Positions 13,552 to 25,188 of a DNA stretch of 64,000 nt are shown here, in pieces. The number at the start of each line of letters is the position of its first letter. Within the stretch, counting starts at the first letter, position 1. Origin of the DNA: Pyrocephalus nanus (lineage: Eukaryota; Chordata; Aves; Passeriformes; Tyrannidae). The stretch lies in the NCBI GenBank assembly GCA_038380795.1, contig CM076266.1, positions 43,980,425-44,044,424 on the forward strand, written 5' to 3'. The notes beneath the pieces were generated by a model. That model was not told the DNA's origin. It made no database searches and was given only the letters and a program-made list of their open reading frames with translations. The position numbers and the translations under genes are program-made.

Positions 13552-16500
13552 CTATCAGCTCATCAGGCAATCTTGGAGAACCAAGTTAAACACCACAGAA
13601 TAAAATCAGAACAAGAAGCAAAACAAACAAACAGATAAAACCCCAAACACCAAGCAACTGGGTATTTTGTTGCTCTTTTGCTGGAAATCTGCAGGGAAGC
13701 AAACTAGTGGGACCAACAGAGCTGAGAATTAGGGAAAGGAACAGAAGGAGCATCATACAATTTTAAAAAATAAGTTAAAACATTTGAGTAACATATTCTC
13801 CATTATAATTTCATGGAAAAAGTGGAGGTACAAGAGTTTTATGGTATTACTTCAAATGATGCATAATTAGGATGAAAGTGTTCACAATGAGTAAAATCAT
13901 AATAATAGTTTCTTGGAGGTTTCACTACTCTCTTATAGCTCAGCTAGCTTTGTTGAAACAGCCATTACCTGTGCCTGGACAAAGTTTCACATGAGACTTG
14001 TTCACTTATAATTTGTAAAGGTCATACATATAAACCTTGGTGATTTCTAATATTTTGACCAGGAATCCAGGGTAACTGAAGTATTCAAAACACTTCCAGA
14101 TTAATTCAATCCAAGTATCATGAAAGGCGACAAGAACACAATTGTAATTGTATAACTTAGATCCAAATCCAGCATTAGGTCTTTCAGAGGCAACTTCTGG
14201 ACAATGCACCCCCAAACATTAGATCAGCTCTTTTACCACGCAAGAGAAATCAGACTGTGAAAGACAACATACTCTTTCAAATAACTGAGCTACTCAGCAG
14301 CGTCAGTACTGCCTGAAGAACTAAGGTGGAAACAAAATATCATATATATTTTCAAGTATTTAATTACTCTTTTGAAGGCTCAATTTACATTTTCTTTTGC
14401 TAGACATAGTACTGTCATCTGTGCAACATCCATGGAGAAGCATTTACTTGATAACTCAGTTGCAAGTCTAGAAGGAGATTATTTCTCTGTCTTCTTTTTT
14501 TGTCATCTCCTTGCTACAGACTGAACTGTTTAGGCTGAGGAATGGGCTTTTGACAATAGTAACACTTCTACTTCCTTCAAAAGTCTTTGAGTTGGATCTT
14601 TGTGGAATCCAGATCAATGGATCAACTTAGATATGAGTAGGACACCATGAGTTATCACCCCACTGAAAAACGACCCATCTCCACTGAGTTGTAGCATGAC
14701 TGTACAGTACATTTTTAAAAAGAACACTTTGAACCTCACAACAGCTTTACCCCCAGTGGTGAAATAATTTAGTGGATACATGCTATAGACCGAGGTACTG
14801 TTAGTTTACTCAACTCAGAACACTTAAACCAGTTTGACTGCTGTTCACACAGAAGTGATTTGATCAAGATTATTAATGAAAAATTAAATTCAAGTTGGCA
14901 AAAGGAAAGATAATTAAGAAGTTGAAGAACTTGCTTGTTCTTCTCCACATACTTTTACCAAATTCATTATCATGCAGTCTTCAACTATCAGCTTCATACC
15001 TTGAGAAAAATAAATTTCCAAACACAAGTAGTTTTTTAGGGGGTTTTTTTCAGTAATTTTAATTTTTATGTTTCAATCACAAATCACAGAGCTGAAAAAT
15101 TATTCAACAAAATTATTTCAACTAGCCCCTTAGAATTTTTTTTTGTAATCTCACAAAAGAAAAACTAAAGGTTTTTTTTTTCCATTTGAGTGATCTTTTC
15201 ATTTATAGTTTTCCTGTTACTAGAAATTAACTTTCTCTGAACACAGAAAGACAGAATCATCGTTCTATTATTGTTTCAGCTAAAGAAAATAAACAAATTA
15301 TAACAATATCTGACACAAACAGGCCCAGGACCCTGCATATGAGGAAAGAACATTTAGTCCAATATTTGATACTCATACAGCCTCTAACTCCCTATGGGAT
15401 TAGCTTTAGACCATTTAGTAAAAAGGTACATAACTATCAAAGGTGATTGTTGATCCCTGTCTCAGGAAATTTCCCAAGCTACCCCTTTTATGATCTTAGA
15501 TATAACTGCTCTTCCCCTCCTATAGAAGGGACTTTTTCCATGTCTTTAAGGCATTTTTTGCAGACACTCAGCTCTTACCTTGAGCAAGATTAATGTCTCC
15601 AACACATATATAATCATAAGAACATGACAACCTTTAAGACCAACTTGTTGATTTTATCTAATATAATAATTTGTTATACTATTGGTGTAACCTGGATGGT
15701 AAGACTGAAAAATGAAAGGCAAGGAAAAAGAACCTTTCAATGGACAGAGAACAGTCTGATTTCCCAATACAGTACTCATAACATTAGTGTCACAAATGCA
15801 TTCAAAATTATATTTAAAATTAAACCTAATTTCCTGTTAGCAGTCTGAATGTTCATGTTTAAATAAAAATCAATACATATCTCAAGAATAAAAACTGAAA
15901 CTAACTACAAACAAATGTGACTGTCAAATATGGAGACTTTCAACTGCACCTTTTAATTAGGGTGCCAGGTCCTGAAAAGAGATTATGAAAACCTCAGCTT
16001 TTGTTTCCAAGAGATACACACTTAATTACTTGACTGCAAAGAAAAGACTAAGGATATGAACTAATAAAGGTTCAGAAAATAGAAAGCATATAAGAACTCT
16101 AAAACTGAGAGTAACAACAAAAAAATAAAAATCCAGAAACAAGACATCTTCACCCTTGGCCACTATCTCAAGATTTTTTAATATGTAGTATCAGTGATAA
16201 TGAAGATGGCCCTATGGCTTTCTTAGCCCCTAAAAAACTACAAGTAAAGTTATGGTTATGTCCATATAGAAGTCTATGCAAACTACAGAAAGTGTAATAG
16301 CACTAATAGCACACAGAATAACCTGGAAGAAAAATTTCTGAATTCATTGGAAGTGGTTTTAGCTATGCTGCTTATCCTAAAAGCTTATAACATTACTTTT
16401 AGGAATGATAAAATAATTGAGTACAAAATGCGTCGTGAGGAGATAACATGGGGATCAGTGAAAACAAGTGGTTCCTGCAGTCTCTGCCACTCACTGTAGC

Positions 16501-16590
16501 ATATGACAATGAACTGCATCTACATAGAGCCCTAGCAAAAATCTCAGATATTTACATGGCTCTATCCTAGCTGCAGAAGTATAAACATAC

Positions 16591-16609
16591 ATCATCATCA
16601 TCATCATCC
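16591..16609. repeat. (ATC)n microsatellite
   Basis: About six uninterrupted ATC units in non-coding DNA. The minus-strand reading gives a run of aspartates in a short frame, which is only a by-product of the repeat. Confidence 0.9.
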
Positions 16610-19225
16610 AGCCATGATAAACATATACCGAGGAGAAAAAAAATCCTGCCTAAATCAAGATTAAACTGAAAGGATTTCACACTGAAAGATGGCAGTGGAC
16701 CACTCCGCGATTTATCATCTTTTGACATGACAGTTTCTGTCATGTTCTGTTGTGTGTCTTTAGAAACATTTGCATTATCAGAGTTGCCAATTTTTATCAT
16801 TTGACATTTAAGATTCAGACAGTTGTGCCACTAAAGGATTGCCTGTAATAGTGGTCATACTCTATCGATCAGTACAAGCAATGTCACTGACTGGGCCAAT
16901 AGCTCTAAAAGAGTTATTGGTCCTAATTCTCTCAGAAAATCTAATAAACAGGAGGGCTAATCCCCTTGGGATATTTTATGGCATTATCACTCTCTTTATT
17001 CTCAACTATTCCCCTTTCAAAGTAGTTATACTTCCTTATCTTTTACATTCATCACACCTATTGAACCAAATTGTTTGGAATTAGGTAAATTATTCCATAT
17101 GGGTTATTCAGACAGAATATATTTAATTTCTGCTATGTCCAGACTATATTTCATCTCCCCAACTGGATTTACTTGAGTTTCAACATAGAAAACCTGATTC
17201 TTAGTCTCAGTTTCCTGTTGGGGTTACACCCAGGTGAACATGTTACAACACATAGTTCACTATGACCAGGTGTCAGGACTACCTGCCCCTCTCCCCAGAC
17301 TCATCCAGTCATAGTCAGAACAGATATTCTGGATCACAGACAAAGACCAGACTTGTGGAGATTATACACCCCACCTACTTGACAAAATGGAACTCATGGT
17401 TAAGCCATGTATTAGAGCATTTCTTTTACTGCATATGAACACTCTACCTTCAACTCGTAATCACTTGCACTAAGGCCTCAGATTAGAATTTTGCTTGAAC
17501 TCCATAAAGACAGCCTTCAAAACTTAGATTACAGTGGTTGCCTTAAGATACAGATCACAAGTGATAGCATCCTGTCTTCTACACCCAACATTTGAGTAGA
17601 CTGGGACACCACAGAGAAAGAGTTCAAGTAGATTGATTGCAAAAGATAAGAAAATGCTGTGAGACAGCCGAAGTGCTGAGACTCTGAAAGCATTATACAA
17701 AAAGATTGACCGGGTAAAAACAGGCCTTATTCTCCTCTTACACAGCTGAGTACACTGGCGTTATCCTGATTTACAGAATACTTGCACTAGTCTAGAACTG
17801 ATGCCAGTTAGATCAGAATCTGGCCAAATGCCTGCAAGTGGAGTAGCTTCAGATGCTGGATTAAATTGAAATGGCAGATGTACTATCACATGGCAATCAG
17901 GAAATTTGTTCTGCTTTCTTTCCCAAATTGCTACTGACCCCAACCATATCCTTATGTCAATAAGGAGGTGTGAAAACAGGAATCTGGGGAAAGAGTAGAC
18001 TATTAAACAGTTTAGAAATGTCTTTTAAAATTGGATTTGTTCCAGCAAGACTTAAATATCTAGTAGGCTTGTTTCACCACTATTTTTATATTGCTAAAAG
18101 CAATTATCAAAAATCCTGAGCTCTTTCCCCTGGCAGCTTTTTCCATCTTTTATTTTAATCATACAATAACTAAATAAAAATCTTTTCAGACACAAAAGCA
18201 AGCTGAATGCACTGTAAATAACTGACCCACTTCAGGCTTTCTCTTCCATTGTGCCTAATTCCATCTTCCAGGATAAATGGAGAAAAGATTAACCAGAGAA
18301 GCTTTTTAAGTTACAGTGGCCTTTTATGACAGCTACCATGTACTGATGCTTTTATAGTGGAGGGGGCTTGGGCCAGCGTTGAGAATACCTTGCCTCTTTC
18401 CCAGATGATCTAACTTATTGACCTTACTGGTGGAGGAACTACAGCAAAGCACAGTACAAACTTTCAAAAAGTGGCTCTTTGTGGTAAGAGTAAACATACA
18501 AGTTAGTGAAAGGAAGGGCTTATAAATCTTGAGACCGGGACTGTAAAAGAACCAATTTGCCAGCTACTTTGTACAACTCCAAATATCTCAGAGTGAATGC
18601 AGCTAATACCAGAAACCTGCAGCCTGGCTCAAGTTGCTCTGTCATGGTTAATCCTGCCTTTTCAAGGCTTCTTTCATGGGCAAGAAACCACATCCACAAC
18701 GGCCATTTTGACAAAATAGTTTTACCTGCCCCAGTTTCTTTCATCTGAAGAAACCATATGAGTCAACAATTTTGTCATTAAGTATTCCTGACTAATATAC
18801 CCATCTCCAGAAATCTTTGTTTTCTATAGCAAAGACAGGTCTTTAATGGTCCAAGGTCATTACTGGGCTGCAAGTAAACTAGAGAAATTGAAAATTTTAA
18901 AGCATCTTGAGGTAGAGGCATGACCAGGTCTCAGCAGAAATACGTGAATCAAATAAATGAGGTTACTGCACCTTTGCACATTTCATGAAAACCCGTTGCC
19001 AACAACTCCATGTTGAGCTGCTACTATGGCTTGAATTGCAGTTACAGATGGCAACAAAGTCAAACTCTCGTGGGTAGCAGTAAGCATGATAAAAACATGG
19101 ACAAGAACCACAGGCTGAGCTCTGAGACTTTAGGAAAAGCTTTAAAAACACATACACACAAAACTCATCACCAAAAGAGACTACGATGAAAAAATCTAAG
19201 AGAGCCAGGTTATCCATGGCACTCA

Positions 19226-19351
19226 GAGGGACTATGAGATCTCCCTCCTTGGCATTTTTCAAAATTGGAACTGCTAGTGGCAATAATCCCTCTTTGAGGG
19301 AAAGGCTGGACTTCAAGAAGTCACTTCTAGCCACCTTCGCAGTTATTTCAA
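19226..19351 (+). mobile_element. Diverged CR1 LINE 3' fragment
   Basis: Around 19231-19265 the sequence parallels the CR1 ORF2 C-terminal stretch (a 'GTGGTGGAGTCTCCCTC.TTGGAGAT.TTCAAAA'-type region), here GAGATCTCCCTCCTTGGCAT followed by TTTTCAAAA. Further on, 'CCCTCTTTGAGGG' and 'GGCTGGACTTCAAGAAGTCA' correspond to the CR1 segment around 'GGTTGGACTAGATGACCTC'. The 3' octamer repeat is lost. The match is from my knowledge of the family and is imperfect, so the insertion must be old; exact ends are uncertain. Confidence 0.6.
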
Positions 19352-20597
19352 GTGTGCTGGATAGCCTGTTTTAGAGATGGTTAAAAAGTAAACTCCAGAG
19401 AGGTTACAGTAGGTCAAGAGTGTAATAAGAGAGGGGGCAATGAGACCTGAACTAGTGGAGCAAAGCAAAAGACTAATGAAAGGTAGAAAGAGGTTAGTAA
19501 GATGATGAGCATAATGAATTTTTCAAGGTTCACTTGAAAAAGGGACAAAATACCTGTTACTGAGATGAAACATACTGACCAATATAAAAACTGCCCTACA
19601 CAGAGGGTTCCTGGATGGCAGCTTTGCTTTTGTACCATCTGAGGAAACTGTTTGCTAGAATAGCTAAATGTGGCAATTTGCGTTCCAGAGTTGCGGTTTA
19701 AGTAGCCAAAAGATTTTTCAAGAAAATAGGCAATAGATCTCTTTATGGTTTTAATACCCCCGCTGTAATAGGTATGAGTCACATTCAGAGATATTTTTTA
19801 TATTTTTAATATTGTAGGTTATAAGCTAATTTTATTAAAGAAAAAAAGTAGAATATCCTTTCCTCATTTAAGCTGTTCTTATATAAGACCTGTTTCAGGT
19901 AATAAAATTAATGAGACACCTAAACCATTAATTTTCTTTAGATAGTCAAGGCTTCTTAGAGTAAGTCTTATTCCTCTCTTGCTGCGTATTACGCAGGTAT
20001 AATGCTTACTTGACTCTTCAAATAGATATCAATAGCTAATCTCCTTCAGTGTTAAGTCCAGATCCTCCTCTTCATGTCAATCAATTTACACAATATCACC
20101 CAGACTGATTGATCAAACACAACTATGACAGGACCTTTGAGACTCAGTCTAGCATCAAGTGATCTCTCAGTGAGTGGTCACATCAGCTGGTGTAGCTGTG
20201 ATTTAGATGACTGAATACTCCATTAGGTTCTCCCTATTTCCCAATCATCTCTTCCAGACACACTGACAACTAACTGGCCTGCAGTGGATAGGGAGAGAAA
20301 AAACACCCTCTGGGACAATTGTGATGGAAAATATGAGACCTCTCACTCAGCTTCAGTGCTTGTAAACAAGAGCGAGAGAGACATCACTCCAACGAAACTG
20401 TACTGTTGTAAGGAACAGCAGAGCTGGATTCAATCCAGAGTGCTTTACCAGTTAATAGTACAAGCTATTTTTTTGTCCCATACAACTCTTACTGGCCTGT
20501 GACATACTAGTTATTATTATTTAAGAAAATTAAGAACAATAAGGCAGAGGTCCATCCTAAGAGAATGGGATGTATTGTGTTAAACTTCCTGCATGCA

Positions 20598-20623
20598 GGG
20601 AACGGGAAAGAAGGGGTGGGGGG
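20598..20623 (+). other. G-quadruplex motif beside a 12-bp palindrome
   Basis: Four G-runs of three or more (20598-20600, 20604-20606, 20613-20616, 20618-20623) are separated by loops of 3, 6 and 1 bases, which meets the usual G3+N1-7 rule. A perfect palindrome CCTGCATGCAGG (20588-20599) overlaps the first run. Folding and function are inferred. Confidence 0.6.
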
Positions 20624-21586
20624 ATGGAAGATAATTTCCAGCTAATTATTTATGTCCTAGTCTTCGGCAGCTATGCCAATAAAAGCACTGAATAATGATC
20701 CTGAAAGGACCAAAATAAGAGAAATTACGTGTTCAGCAGTTCTTGTTATTTGAAATCCGGTAGTGTGTTTTATTTGCTTTTCAGCTTTACTTTGGTGTGG
20801 CCTTTCAAAAAGAAATAATCCTGTGAACAAAATATCTGGCTGAGAAACAAAAGCACTGCCAAGTTTAATCCACAGGTGATGAGTACTTGGCCAGCAACCA
20901 AACTTAGGCTAAATTAAATACAATTAAAACAGACAAAATTGTCCATCTGCTTGTACAGTTAATATAGACAGAGTGTAAAAAGCTGCTAATAATGATTAAA
21001 GAGAAAACATCACACTAAATACTGAAGGCCAAATATCCAGCAAAAACCTCTGCTGTACATAAAAAGCCAAAGCAAAAAGCCTGTACAAGGGAACTCTAGC
21101 AAAATACTAATATGAAGTCCCTAATTTTTTAATGTTTGGTAGCAGTTAAAAATAGACAAATTGTTCATCTCCACTGCGAACAGTCAAATTTGATCCCCAA
21201 ATCTAAAAACTCTTCCATTTTAACTGCAACAGCTAAAGAGATAACTAGGAAACTCTTAAAAATATAAATCAACCTGAGACTAGCATATGTACTGAAATAA
21301 TGTGTGTAAACAGTTTCCAAGTCCTATACATGCAGTGTACATAAATTTAAGTCCATAAAAAGAAGTTATATCTCAAGAAGGAGGGATATGAATGATAAAA
21401 AACCATAACCACTTAACTTTTATATAAATGAGATTCAATCTCTGTCAAAAACCTAGCACAGGTAAAACCAAATTTTTTTTCCCTAATTGTCACCCACATG
21501 CATACCAACTCATTCTTGAAATGACCCAATAGTTATGTAGCTGTGTTCATTAACAGCAAGTGGGACACCCAAATTGAATTCCTTGC

Positions 21587-21616
21587 TTTGAGTCAAATCC
21601 ACAGATTTGACTCAAA
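21587..21616. repeat. Perfect 13-bp inverted repeat, 4-base loop
   Basis: TTTGAGTCAAATC (21587-21599) is followed by loop CACA (21600-21603) and its exact reverse complement GATTTGACTCAAA (21604-21616). The half-sites TGAGTCA and TGACTCA also occur, the AP-1 core (known motif). No role is shown. Confidence 0.9.
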
Positions 21617-24484
21617 TCCTCTGTGCCTGCAGTTTACTCTGCAGCTAAACCTCTCAGAATTTTCCACTGCCCATAATTAATCCATGTGTCCCACGCTGTG
21701 TACTCATACTCCCTGCTTTCCTGAACACAAAACACTCTGGTTCAGGAAATCAAAGCAAAAGACCGTTCATTTCCTTGCCAGTGTTATATGTCTTAGCTGA
21801 GTGAGATGCCTGAACAGGTCCATAGTGTTGCCAGTCAAGTGCTAATGCTGGAACAAGGGAATGAGCTGAGCATATGGCATACTAGGAATGAGCAGGGAAA
21901 CAGGACTGCCTCTTTCAGCAGTAGCTTGTAGTTTCCTTAATGCTACCCTGAAACTATATCTTCAGTTTCATAACTATTTTGAATGAGAGGGTTTTGGGTT
22001 GATGTCAAAAACAGTGGTCCCTGTCTTGCTCATCCCTTCCCTCCTGCCAGCACTAGCATTCAGGCAGCCATGCAATGAGCCACATTTGGAAACACTATGG
22101 GTTTGGTTACGGTTTTCTCCTATTAAAAACATCTTTATAAAGACAGAAAGAATGGGAATACTTTTAAGATACTCAGGAATTTTCACAAAGTGATGTTATT
22201 ACTCTGTCTTGCAAAGAAAAGATATACACTTCTGGCAAATACTCAATGCCTCACTTGTGAATATTCATAGCTTAAAGCACATTCTAATCACTTTTAGAAA
22301 AGCTATTTTTTGTTGTTTAAAGCATTATAATAGCTCCTTCTTTTTATTTTATCTTTTCTTTTTTTGTTGTTTTGTTCCGTCTCTCCATATGGGAGGTACT
22401 AATTTGAGACTAGGTCAACAACATGGGGTGATAATATACTACCACTTCGAGGATGACCACTGATCGGAATCAGCGAGTTTATCCTACCAATTATCTACTA
22501 ACGTATTAAATCACTCCTAATATAAATGAAAGTTCAAAAAACCAAATGTTTCATGTGCGAGCAGAGCTCCTGCAACCTGAATGCAGCTGTAGAAATAAAT
22601 ATCACAAAAAAACTAGTCACTGCTAACACATTTGGTTTTGTCTCACGAAACAGCTAAATGGAGATGAATTAATCTAAGAAAAGACACTTTGTCAGGCATG
22701 TTTACCTTGGTCTTCCATGGTCACTGAGCAAACTGCATGAGCTCTTCTGATTTCTGAGCTGAATACTGCTCTGCTCTGATCTGAATCATGCTCTGTCAGG
22801 CAGAAGGAGACAAACTCATTGTAACACTTCCAGACCAGCAACACCATGGGTTTGGGCAATCCAGGCCTAAGCTCCTCAAAACCAGCTTTAACCCACAGGT
22901 CTTTCAGTTCCTGATCTTTACCAATTCTTCTTCTAACACTCAAGAAAGAAGTAGGCAGATGGAAGGAAAGGGGATGATCTACACTTGTTCCTGAAGTAAC
23001 CAGTGAAGCATAGCAGAATTTCATTAGACAAGGATAACATTTTATGCAAATTTAGACAATTATCCTGAAACAGAGTAGCAAAGAATACTCCCTGTGAATA
23101 GAAATTAATTTATATTGCACAGGTGTCACTCTTTTCACTAAAAAACTTCACTTTTTTTCTGGGTACGTCCACAAACTATAGCTGTTCATAAGAGACTAGG
23201 CCAGGTTGGTTAAAGGAAAGTAGCAGGACAACATAAAGGGGAAAAGAGAATTTTGGGAAGTTGGCATTTCTGGAAAATCCACCATCCGAGTGTAAAGTTT
23301 AAATATGCTTCCTCCCATGCCCAGCCTTACTGAAGACAGATTTTTTTCTTGGATCATTTTATGAGATTTATACTGAATCTCTGGAAAATATTTCCGACTG
23401 ACCTTTCTACTTTATCAAGTGCTCTCACAAAACAAAAAGTATAACTTGTGACTCCACTAATCAAGAGTATTTGTTTATAATGTACTTCTCCTGAGAAAGG
23501 GTTTGGGCCTGAGAACTTCAGTAGTCACGAAGACCAAGCACAGAAAGTAGCGAGTATACGACATTATTTACTTCCTCAAAAGCAGACAATTTAGAATACC
23601 CATCCCTCAGTTTGGCTATTAACCCTCATTTTGGAGAAGAGTGAGGTTCTTGTCTCTGGATATGCTCCAAGGGGGAGGAGGGCCAGGTTGATTGTTTTTT
23701 TTTCCTAAATGTGTCTATCTTCATGCACACAACTATCTTACCAGAGGGTTTAATGCATTCCCTTAACCTCCAAAGGTCTGTGCTTACACAAAGCTCCTGA
23801 ACTCTGTCATTCCAACTCAAAGATGTTTATACCAGTGAAATTGCAGAGGAAACACACCAATCATATCCTTATCAGTTCCAGCCTCTGACAGATAGTTTTG
23901 CATCACTCATTTTTATTGCTGAACAGTTTGGGCTTTTTTTTCTTCTTTTTAAGCCATGCTAATTTACAAAATCCAATGAAGTATATTGCACAATTTCTCC
24001 AGTAGAAACCCAAAGGCTACTATTTCAACTAGAGGGCAATCTTATAAGTAGAGTTATTATTGGTAGAGAGAGATTAGCTTGCTTCCAGCACTACTGGAGT
24101 ACTGATAGCCAGAGGTACATGTACAGTGAGCACAACAGCATGGTATGACAAACCAGCCAGGATTGCAAATAAGGCTGAGCTGCTAATGAGGAACTGGAGG
24201 AATCAGAGCACGAGGAAGCACCAAATTAAAATGCCTTCCTGTCTCAGCACTGCTTTATTTAACTGCCTCAAAAGGCCATGTACCTTTAAGTACCGCTACC
24301 AACAGCATTATACTTCAAATCTCACCACAAGCTTTCTACCTCAGTTCACAACCTTTTTTATTTTGCTCAATAGCTAGAAGAGCTTGTTTTGACATAAAAA
24401 TGCTGTTCAAAAAATGTGTACTCCACTTGCACTATATTCTTGTAGCAAACATAGGCCTAGGTGAGCTATAGACTGATCTTGTTA

Positions 24485-25106
24485 ATTGCTGTCTTGGGTT
24501 TGCCCACCAGTCCCCCACACTCAAGCTAGAGAGGTCCATCAAAGACTTCTCTTGTGAGGAGGGACCCCACAGGAAACAGGGGTGAACACAAAAGCCAATA
24601 TCCCCTGTGACCCTGTGGTGAAGACCGTAGTAAAACAAGTGTCCCCTCGCAGTCCATGGAGGACCCCACAGGGCCCAGGTAAACCCCCAGCCTCTGGTCT
24701 TAGCCCAGGAAGGGGTAAGCCTGGCCCTTCCACATAGAAGAGAGAGTGAGAAAAAGACAGTTCCAGCTGTGACAAATTGGACCTGCCGTCGTAAAGATAA
24801 TAGAAGAGGAACTTTCAAGTGCTGCAAAATTGTTTAGAAGAACCGTAGCTCTGGAAATGGAAAAGAAACTGCTTCTTCTCCTAATCTGATACAAGGGGGG
24901 AAGTAATATTTCTGTAAATACATAGCACTTTTACCTGGCTAGAATTGTTGTATATGTAGTTCTTTAATTTTTATCTTGCTAGTAATAAATCCTAATATTA
25001 TTCTTACCACATCAGATCTCTTTTGTCTGCATAAACTTTCTTTCAACTTATAACAATTGTGTGGGGGTGAGAGAAAATTGGCCCAAAATAAACCCACTAC
25101 AATTGC
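24485..25106 (+). mobile_element. Solo LTR with 5-bp target duplication, ERVL-like
   Basis: The LTR spans 24490-25101 (612 bp). It opens with TGTCTTGGGTTTG and closes with AACCCACTACA. The reverse complement of the end, TGTAGTGGGTTT, matches the start, giving the expected terminal inverted repeat. It is flanked by identical ATTGC (24485-24489 and 25102-25106), a 5-bp duplication as made by ERVL-type integrases. AATAAA at 24984-24989 followed by a T-rich U5-like stretch sets the plus orientation. About 24500-24720 has 'CATGGAGGACCCCAC' and 'GACCCTGTGG' words like those in the LTR at 29035-30057, suggesting related families. No internal gag, pol or env follows, so this is a solo LTR left by recombination between two LTRs. 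Confidence 0.88.
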
Positions 25107-25132
25107 TCAAAAAATTTTATGCTAGATATTAA

Positions 25133-25188
25133 GACAACAAAAATAATTCAATGTTGGAAAGACAATAAAAATAATTCAGTGTTGGAAT
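25133..25188. repeat. 28-bp tandem duplication next to the LTR
   Basis: Two 28-bp units (25133-25160, 25161-25188) differ at three positions. Each contains AAAAATAATTCA and TGTTGGAA. The array begins 27 bp after the LTR's right target duplication. Confidence 0.9.

Larger units (their letters stand above)
9684..19225. other. Non-coding AT-rich DNA, no gene seen
   Basis: Nine and a half kilobases with no credible gene. Contents I can point to: a homeodomain-word-rich block at 11160-11350; an ATTAC pentamer run inside a hairpin-like stretch near 11670-11713; a 16-bp tandem duplication at 13520-13551; an ATC microsatellite at 16591-16609. A/C- or G/T-rich low-complexity patches lie near 9768-9793, 12893-12920 and 13612-13655. 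Open frames are short and unrecognised. Confidence 0.7.
19352..24484. other. Non-coding DNA, no gene seen
   Basis: No credible exon. The 122-codon minus-strand frame at 19414-19782 and the 110-codon one at 22692-23024 match no family I know. Local structure: a 15-bp CpG-containing palindrome at 19982-19996, a palindrome plus G-quadruplex motif at 20588-20623, a dense non-repetitive block at 20635-20900 and a perfect hairpin at 21587-21616. Confidence 0.7.

Noticed and set aside
22692..23024. 110-codon minus-strand frame
   Set aside because: No domain or family recognised and no conserved-looking motif; treated as chance.
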